Assembly (NCBI GenBank): GCA_017618515.1
Contig: JAFZUB010000113.1
Coordinates: 1-12,109 of the forward strand
Length of the DNA stretch: 12,109 nucleotides
Reading direction: 5' to 3'
DNA from: Bacteroidaceae bacterium
Lineage (GTDB): Bacteria; Bacteroidota; Bacteroidia; Bacteroidales; Bacteroidaceae
Below the pieces are notes generated by a model. It did not search any database, had not been told where the DNA came from, and saw nothing but the letters and a program-made list of their open reading frames with translations. Shown piece after piece: positions 6,735-12,109 of this stretch (the stretch's first letter is position 1; each line of letters opens with the position of its first letter). A program made the translations under genes and the position numbers.

Positions 6735-9700
6735 GTTTGTCACAGAGTACAACTGCTTATCCACCAGGATGATGTCGCGGGCTTCCATCTTTACGGCCCC
6801 TGCAGTCTTTGCCTTGAAGCAAATGGTACAGAGAGTCTGGTCACCGCTGAGAGGTTCTGTCTCGCCGACTCCCACAAAGGTGACATACAGTCCCTTCTGA
6901 CCGTTGGTATGCAGTCGGTCGCGAGTAAAGTTGCGCAGATTCTTGGCACCCAGTGCCTCGGTGGAGATATACTGCAGCTGCTGGTCCGAATATGGCAGGG
7001 CAAGGCTGAAGGCATTGACATCATTCAGCCCACTACCCTTCACGGTCACTACCACTTCTTCACCAGCCTTATAGGTAGTCTTGTTTGTCTCCACCACAAT
7101 CTTACCACTCAAACTGGATTTAGACACCGACTCCGGCATCATGCCGGCGGCGGCGTTGCTGATGTCGTAAGCATCGATAAGTCCGTTGCCATTGATGTCG
7201 CCGTTGCTGACATAGCCCTCAAAGTCGCCATCACCTTGGCGCAGACCGGTGTAGTTCATATAGGAAGTAAGGTCGTTCTCGTCCAGCACACCATCGTTGT
7301 TGATGTCGCCGGGGATGTAGTAGCTGCTGCCGGGCTGACGGAAGATATAGATATCCTGTCCTGAGCCGAAGTCGCCATAGGCGCTGCTGACATTGAGCTT
7401 GATATAGCGGGCTTGCTTGCCGTCGAGGTTTATCTCCTTCACCATTGCATCGCGGTCCCAGCGGAAGGTGCCGCAGTCGATCCACTGCTCCTTGTTCATG
7501 CTGACGGCCACGCTGCCCGATGTTATGATGCCGTTGTAGCCGTAGTTGCGCGGCAGGTACTGCATCTTGTCCAGAGTATTCACCGAATGCAGGTCTATCA
7601 GCATCTCGAAGGGCACTGCCTTGGTATTGTACTCCGTGTGCCACTGGCTCTCGGGGTCTAAGTCGAAGAGTTTGTCCAGTCCCTGCCCTGGCTGCGACGG
7701 AGCGGTGCAGGTAGCGGTCACGCCCTTCACAGCAAACTCAAACGGATCGGAAGCCGTGCGGGCAGTGACGGTAGTCCAATGCTTCTTCATATCATCATCC
7801 TTAGCATAGCCCCTAACGTCGAAGACATATTCCGTGTCGGGCTTGAGATCCTCAAACAGGAACTCGTTGTCAAGGATGTTGCTGTATGTCATTCCCTGGA
7901 ACTTAATCTCGTAGCCATCGGCGCCCTCCACCTTATCCCAACTCAAGTTGAGGCTATAAGGCTTGCGGTCGGCATCCTTCACTCCAGCATTGGCAGGAGC
8001 TTCCAGCGAACTGTTGCGAACAGTGGGCTCATATTTCCTGGCCTCTCTTGCGATCTGCACATTAACCTTATTCTTCGTCACATCAGTCTTGGGCAACTTA
8101 ATGTTAATACCATAGGCGGCCTTCATCGGCACATCCTTCAGACTCTCGTCGGTAAAGAACTTGGTGTAGTCAACACCGTAACCCACGAACCACGCAGGTT
8201 CGGCACTGGCTTCAAACTCCGCGAGGCTCTTCACCTCCTTGAGCTTAACTTTCTTGCCACCGACAGTAGCCACAATCTTCTTGGGAGTATACTTGCCCAC
8301 GATGCGCAGCACCGTAGCCTTCTCCTTCTGGAATCCATTGTAGTTGCCCTCGGTAGGCTCAACAGTGATATTCAACTTGCCCTTTACAACATTCTGCGTA
8401 ATCTTGGTGGTCACGAACTCCCCATTGCGGTAAGCCTCGGTAGTGCCGTCGTCGTCATACTCAGTGAAGTTTGACTCATAAGAGGGATACACCTCATAGA
8501 TGCGTAGACCGTGGTCAATCTCATTGGGATTGTTGTGAGCCGTGGTCATCGGAATGATGGAGCCTTGCTTCACAAACACAGGCAGTTTCCACAATGGGGC
8601 GTCATAGCTATTGAGCACATAGTTGTTGCCATATTCCTCGCCACTGAAGTAGTCTATCCACGCCCTTGCATCGGGCAGGAAGATATTGTTTCTTATGTCA
8701 TTGCCCTGCTCATCAGCCTTGGTCTCCTGATAAACAGGTGCCACTAAGAAGTTGTCGCCATAGAAGTATTCGTACTGCGTAGCCTTGCCTAATGCAAACT
8801 CTCTGGTGCAGAGCCCTGTCATGAACACAGGCCTGATCATTGGTTTGCCGTCGATGGCCTCATGAGCAATACTATAGGTGTAAGGCATCAGCATCGACTT
8901 CATCTTGAGGTAGGCGCGGTTGATACTGGTAGCCGGCTCGCCGAGGGCGTGCGGATACTTGGCATTGCTACCCCACCCGTCCATGTTCAGCTGCATAGGC
9001 GTAAACGTCTTCCACTGGAACTCGCGCACATTCACTGGCACATTGAGGCCGCCGAAGATGCCGTCCATATCGCTGGTGATATTGGGCTGACCTGCGAGTC
9101 CCGAGCCTATGAACGTGGGAATGTGGAAGCGTATGTACTCCCACTTGCCGCCCGTCTGGTCACCGCTCCAAATGCCGGCATAGCGCTGAGTGCCAGCCCA
9201 GCCGTCGAGCGAGATGATAAACGGACGTGCATTGTTGCCATACTTAGGCATGAGATTGGCCACATCGCTGATACCATTGAGACCGAAGGAGTAGCCGGCG
9301 CCCACCCAAGCCACATCGGTCTTGAGCACACGCACTCCAGCATCGCGAATCTCCTTCACAATATCGCGCTGCAACAGCGGAGCGATAGTGTCAATCGGGT
9401 GCAGGTCACTCTGAGTCCAGAGGCCAATCTCCACACCTTGACTGCGGGCATAGTCACCAAATTCCTTCAGGTTCTGCACATTGCCGTCAAGCGTGGCGGT
9501 CTGGCCATAGCCTGCACCATAGCCGTCGTTGGGCAGCACCCAACCCAGCGGCATGTCCTGAGCCTTATACCTGTCCACCACAGCGCGGGCAGAGAACTGA
9601 TAATTGTTCCCCAGTTCGCCATTGAGGCTCTCGCGGATACCGCCGTTGTCCTTCTGGTCCTCGCGGTAATATTTGCCGTCCTCAAAGACACTGGGAAATT

Positions 9701-10637
9701 TGTCCATGCCACGCCTGGATATAACCTCCGGCTGCTCTGCCAGCCAATAGTCGCGGTTATAAGCATTGAGGTGTCCCTCGTAGAATCCGAACTTGGGCAG
9801 CAGCACAGGGTGTCCCGTCAGTTGCCAATAGTCGTTGAGCAACTTCACGGGCGTATAGTCAACCATCACGAAATAGTCGATATAGTCTGTCTCATGTGTC
9901 AGCACCACACGGTCGGCATCCTTGCTGCCGAAGTCGTAGCGCCCGGGCTTGAATGTGTAAGCCATCAAGCCGTAGCCGGCGGTGCTCCAATAGAAAGGAG
10001 CGGGCGAGCAAACACCGCCATCCGTCCAGCTGTTCTCGTTCACAATGTTGATAGCCGTGCCCTTATGGCTGAAGCGTCCGTTCTGAACACCGCCGCCATA
10101 GAAATACTCCCGAGCGCCAGCCTTGAGCACCAGGGTTGCCTTGCCATCAGCAATGGTGGCAGGCTCCAGTTCTTCCAGCACGGGACGCTTGTCGCCCATA
10201 ACATTAAAAGCAAACTCGTCCTTGTAAATGCTTATGCAGCGGTGGGTATCCTCATCGGACTCCTGCATATTATACACCTTCATCTTGCCATCCTGTTGGC
10301 CGATGACAATTTTTATTGCCTTGGTACTGATAATAATATCGTCGCCCTCTGCCTTAACGTCAATCTTGCCGGTATTCTTCTTGGCGTCAGCCACGAGTAT
10401 TTCTGCCGGAGGCTCAGCCACGGGGTCGCGCAACACTGTGCTGCCGTCCATCGTCTGGAACACACGGAATATGTTGGGACCATAGAATTGGAGCAGCTTC
10501 TTGCCGCCATCCTTATACTCTATCATCACAAGGTCATCAGCCTGGGTCAGCCCCGCATTGACAATGCCGTCAGCCTGCGCCACGACATTCATCAACAGGG
10601 CAGTCACCAAGAGCAGAAGAGCATATCTTGTTCTCAT
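6732..10637 (-). CDS. Secreted GH31 glycosidase, probable alpha-N-acetylgalactosaminidase, with FN3, F5/8C, dockerin-like and cohesin-like modules
   Basis: A large exported glycoside hydrolase of about 1301 residues. The longest frame opens with TTG at 10649; I place the start at the ATG at 10637, which begins MRTRYALLLLVTALLM, a good signal peptide cleaved near AQA-DG. Numbering below is from the TTG. The GH31 N-terminal beta-sandwich spans about 30-270 and the catalytic barrel about 275-600. The probable nucleophile is Asp445 in LKTDVAWVGAGYSFG and the probable acid/base Asp497 in WSGDQTGGKWE. The usual 'W-x-D-M-N-E' of alpha-glucosidases is absent. This motif set matches, as I recall it, GH31 enzymes that remove alpha-GalNAc from mucin-type O-glycans. 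C-terminal beta domains are followed by FN3 (about 880-968), a discoidin/F5-8C CBM32-like domain (about 970-1105), a dockerin-like pair with DINNDGVLDEND (1115-1126) and DINGNGLIDAYD (1151-1162), and a cohesin-like beta domain (about 1181-1300). There is no lipobox or T9SS tail. GH31 call secure, GalNAc specificity likely, cohesin call moderate. Confidence 0.92.
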   Translation of the reverse strand: MRTRYALLLLVTALLMNVVAQADGIVNAGLTQADDLVMIEYKDGGKKLLQFYGPNIFRVFQTMDGSTVLRDPVAEPPAEILVADAKKNTGKIDVKAEGDDIIISTKAIKIVIGQQDGKMKVYNMQESDEDTHRCISIYKDEFAFNVMGDKRPVLEELEPATIADGKATLVLKAGAREYFYGGGVQNGRFSHKGTAINIVNENSWTDGGVCSPAPFYWSTAGYGLMAYTFKPGRYDFGSKDADRVVLTHETDYIDYFVMVDYTPVKLLNDYWQLTGHPVLLPKFGFYEGHLNAYNRDYWLAEQPEVISRRGMDKFPSVFEDGKYYREDQKDNGGIRESLNGELGNNYQFSARAVVDRYKAQDMPLGWVLPNDGYGAGYGQTATLDGNVQNLKEFGDYARSQGVEIGLWTQSDLHPIDTIAPLLQRDIVKEIRDAGVRVLKTDVAWVGAGYSFGLNGISDVANLMPKYGNNARPFIISLDGWAGTQRYAGIWSGDQTGGKWEYIRFHIPTFIGSGLAGQPNITSDMDGIFGGLNVPVNVREFQWKTFTPMQLNMDGWGSNAKYPHALGEPATSINRAYLKMKSMLMPYTYSIAHEAIDGKPMIRPVFMTGLCTREFALGKATQYEYFYGDNFLVAPVYQETKADEQGNDIRNNIFLPDARAWIDYFSGEEYGNNYVLNSYDAPLWKLPVFVKQGSIIPMTTAHNNPNEIDHGLRIYEVYPSYESNFTEYDDDGTTEAYRNGEFVTTKITQNVVKGKLNITVEPTEGNYNGFQKEKATVLRIVGKYTPKKIVATVGGKKVKLKEVKSLAEFEASAEPAWFVGYGVDYTKFFTDESLKDVPMKAAYGINIKLPKTDVTKNKVNVQIAREARKYEPTVRNSSLEAPANAGVKDADRKPYSLNLSWDKVEGADGYEIKFQGMTYSNILDNEFLFEDLKPDTEYVFDVRGYAKDDDMKKHWTTVTARTASDPFEFAVKGVTATCTAPSQPGQGLDKLFDLDPESQWHTEYNTKAVPFEMLIDLHSVNTLDKMQYLPRNYGYNGIITSGSVAVSMNKEQWIDCGTFRWDRDAMVKEINLDGKQARYIKLNVSSAYGDFGSGQDIYIFRQPGSSYYIPGDINNDGVLDENDLTSYMNYTGLRQGDGDFEGYVSNGDINGNGLIDAYDISNAAAGMMPESVSKSSLSGKIVVETNKTTYKAGEEVVVTVKGSGLNDVNAFSLALPYSDQQLQYISTEALGAKNLRNFTRDRLHTNGQKGLYVTFVGVGETEPLSGDQTLCTICFKAKTAGAVKMEARDIILVDKQLYSVTN

Positions 10638-10666
10638 ACCAAAAGACAATTATCCATAATACCTTG

Positions 10667-10701
10667 CAAAAATAATAAAAAGTTCCCGTAAATACGCCAA
10701 A
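10667..10701 (-). promoter_or_regulatory. Possible promoter for the GH31 gene
   Basis: The minus strand has TATTTTTG (10674-10667), a match to the TAnnTTTG -7 box, 29 bp upstream of the ATG at 10637. The nearest -33-like TTTG is at 10701-10698, giving a 23-bp spacer, longer than the usual 19-21. The terminator just upstream makes some promoter in this 120-bp gap necessary, but the exact boxes are uncertain. Confidence 0.45.
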
Positions 10702-10750
10702 CAAAACACAAAAAAAGTTTTACCGCACGAAAATATGTCAATTCTCGCAT

Positions 10751-10788
10751 AAAAATAAGTCCGAGCACGCAGAAACGCGCTCGGACTT
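10751..10788 (-). terminator. Rho-independent terminator of the valS-mazG unit
   Basis: On the minus strand a perfect 10-bp GC-rich stem (arms 10788-10779 and 10766-10757, AAGTCCGAGC type) encloses a 12-nt loop and is followed directly by ATTTTT (10756-10751). It lies 24 bp after the mazG stop codon. No gene on the plus strand would use it. Confidence 0.88.
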
Positions 10789-10812
10789 TGTAATTTTTAG
10801 AACCTTAAAAAT

Positions 10813-11592
10813 TCAAAGTTTCTTGGCCTCTTCCCAAATGGCGTCCATTTCGGCTAGGGTCATGTCCTTGAGATTGCGGCCCTGCTTGAGTGTCTGCTGT
10901 TCCAGGTAGTTGAAACGCTGGATGAATTTGCGGTTAGTGCGGTCGAGGGCATTGTCGGGATTGATATGGTAGAGCCGTGCTGCATTGATGAGGCTAAACA
11001 AAACATCGCCAAACTCAGCCTCTGCCTTGTCCTCGTCCATATTCGCCACCTCGGCCTCAAACTCGGTGATTTCCTCCTTCACCTTGCCCCACACTTGCTC
11101 GCGCTGCTCCCAATCGAAGCCCACATGGCGCGCCTTGTCCTGTATGCGGTAGGCCTTGATTAGTGCAGGCAGTGCGGCGGGCACTCCTGACAGCACACTC
11201 TTCTTTCCAGACTTTTCCTTTTGCTTGCGCTGCTCCCATGTGTCAGCCACAGCATCGGGGGTGTCGGCCTTGACGTTGCCGTAGATGTGGGGATGGCGGA
11301 AGATAAGCTTCTCGCGGACTTTGTCGCACACGTCTGCGAGGTCAAACTCGCCCTTCTCTGCACCAAACATAGTATAGAAGTACACATGCATCAGTACATC
11401 GCCGAGTTCTTCCTGTATTCCCTGCTGGTCCTCGCGGGCAAGCGCATCGCAAAGCTCAAATACTTCCTCTATGGTATTGGCACGCAGGCTCTGGTTGGTC
11501 TGTACCGAGTCCCACGGGCACTTCTGGCGCAGTTCCTCCAGCACATCCAATAGGCGACTGAACGCCTGCAACTGTTCTTCGCGCGTATGCAT
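10813..11592 (-). CDS. mazG: Nucleoside triphosphate pyrophosphohydrolase MazG
   Basis: A cytoplasmic house-cleaning enzyme that hydrolyses NTPs/dNTPs to the monophosphate and pyrophosphate. At 259 residues it is the full two-domain form. The N-terminal MazG domain shows CPWDSVQT (25-32), EEVFE (42-46), EELGD (61-65) and RHPHIYG (99-105). The C-terminal copy has KARHVGFDW (153-161), EEITEFEAE (173-181) and EFGDVLFSLIN (193-203). The EExxE...ExxD acidic Mg-binding motif is present in both halves. The gene starts 6 bp after the valS stop and ends at a strong terminator, so it is the last gene of a valS-mazG unit. Nothing unusual is seen; identification is very secure. Confidence 0.97.
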   Translation of the reverse strand: MHTREEQLQAFSRLLDVLEELRQKCPWDSVQTNQSLRANTIEEVFELCDALAREDQQGIQEELGDVLMHVYFYTMFGAEKGEFDLADVCDKVREKLIFRHPHIYGNVKADTPDAVADTWEQRKQKEKSGKKSVLSGVPAALPALIKAYRIQDKARHVGFDWEQREQVWGKVKEEITEFEAEVANMDEDKAEAEFGDVLFSLINAARLYHINPDNALDRTNRKFIQRFNYLEQQTLKQGRNLKDMTLAEMDAIWEEAKKL

Positions 11593-11598
11593 GATAAT

Positions 11599-12109
11599 TT
11601 ATTTCTTTAGTGTAGCCAGTGTCTCTTTTATGGCAGCTATCTTCTGCTCTGCGTCAGCCTGCTTCTTGCGTTCGAGGGCTACAACCTGCTCGGGAGCGTG
11701 AGCCACGAAGTTGGCATTCTGCAGTTTCTTCTGCACTCCGATAAGGAAGCCTTCAAGTCGCTTGAGCTCTGCCTCCTGCTTGGCTATCTCGGCCTCCACA
11801 TCAATGAGGCTGCCAATAGGCACAGCGTATTCACTGGTACCTACAAGGAACTTAACGGCTCCTTCGGGACTTTCCTCGCTTATCTCTATGGAGGAGAGGT
11901 TAGACATCTTTATCACCACGCTGTCGAAGGAGGCATAGTTATCGGCTCCCAGGCAAACGAGGCTCAGCTGCTCCTTGTTGGCGATGTTCTTCTGATTGCG
12001 CACTGCACGCACTCCTGCCACGACTTTCTTTACATTCTCAAAGTCATTAATCAGTCGCTCGTCCTCTGCCGTAGGTGCTGCCACGCTGAGTGTGCTTACC
12101 ATCACGCTC
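11599..12109 (-). CDS. valS: Valine--tRNA ligase, C-terminal part (cut by window edge)
   Basis: The open frame runs off the right edge, so only about the last 170 residues are seen and the real start lies outside. The visible part includes the end of the anticodon-binding domain (ERLINDFENVKKVVAGVRAVR, with the typical 'IRxxR' helix feature) and the alpha/beta tail containing YAVPIGSLIDVEAEI. It ends in the C-terminal coiled-coil arm (about the last 65 residues, rich in Glu/Lys/Gln, with KLQNANFVAHAPEQVV), which in ValRS contacts tRNA. Enzyme role: charging tRNA-Val in the cytoplasm. The apparent initiation codons near the edge (12102 ATG, 12105 GTG) are internal. mazG follows after 6 bp. The family assignment is secure from the characteristic NANFVAHAPEQVV segment. 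Confidence 0.95.
   Translation of the reverse strand, partial: SVMVSTLSVAAPTAEDERLINDFENVKKVVAGVRAVRNQKNIANKEQLSLVCLGADNYASFDSVVIKMSNLSSIEISEESPEGAVKFLVGTSEYAVPIGSLIDVEAEIAKQEAELKRLEGFLIGVQKKLQNANFVAHAPEQVVALERKKQADAEQKIAAIKETLATLKK

Noticed and set aside
10637..10649. Upstream TTG start for the GH31 gene
   Set aside because: TTG starts are uncommon, and the ATG 12 bp downstream opens directly onto a good signal peptide (MRTRYALLLL), so I used the ATG.
8862..10691. A 609-codon open frame on the plus strand opposite the GH31 gene
   Set aside because: It lies wholly antisense to a gene with clear domains. Its translation is rich in His, Val, Ile and Ala with no recognisable domain, signal peptide or upstream promoter. 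It is a shadow caused by the codon use of the GH31 gene.

Overview
The window comes from a Bacteroidales genome, most likely Prevotellaceae or a close gut relative. The evidence is: promoters of the Bacteroidetes type (TTTG, about 20 bp, TAnnTTTG) and little Shine-Dalgarno signal; a secreted protein with a C-terminal tail like a type IX secretion (T9SS) signal; a DUF4105 protein; dockerin-bearing secreted proteins; and a valS-mazG pair. The lineage is an inference from gene content, not from a marker gene. Every real gene lies on the minus strand, so transcription runs from high to low coordinates.

Reading in transcription order: 12109-11599 is the 3' end of valS (cut by the window edge). mazG follows 6 bp later (11592-10813) and ends at a clear rho-independent hairpin (10757-10788). 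After a 163-bp AT-rich gap with a plausible promoter comes a large secreted multidomain glycoside hydrolase of family GH31 (10637-6732). Its active-site motifs resemble the alpha-N-acetylgalactosaminidase branch that acts on mucin-type O-glycans. It carries FN3, discoidin (F5/8C, CBM32-like), dockerin-like and cohesin-like modules. A 42-bp array of six heptamers separates it from a fused GT2 glycosyltransferase/left-handed beta-helix acyltransferase gene (6688-5126). This is followed at 12 bp by a secreted protein with a T9SS-like tail (5113-4322) and at 4 bp by apt, adenine phosphoribosyltransferase (4317-3766). These four genes look like one transcription unit.

Next is an independently promoted small secreted protein (3575-3015) with an InlB-B-like repeat and two dockerin repeats. 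Its terminator T-tract contains the -33 box of the next gene. The last gene (2903-54) is a 949-residue fusion. Its N-terminal half is a DUF4105 / Lnb-like lipoprotein N-acyltransferase-type domain plus membrane helices. Its C-terminal half is a PafA-like alkaline-phosphatase fold that has lost most recognisable metal and catalytic residues. The junction is encoded by a second 42-bp array of six heptamers, apparently an intergenic repeat that became a protein linker.

The housekeeping part (valS, mazG, apt) is ordinary. The most unusual parts are the DUF4105-pseudophosphatase fusion with its repeat-derived linker, the O-glycan-directed GH31 with dockerin and cohesin modules near a separate dockerin protein, and the GT2-acyltransferase fusion with altered motifs in both halves. 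I saw no RNA genes, CRISPR arrays, insertion sequences or phage genes.
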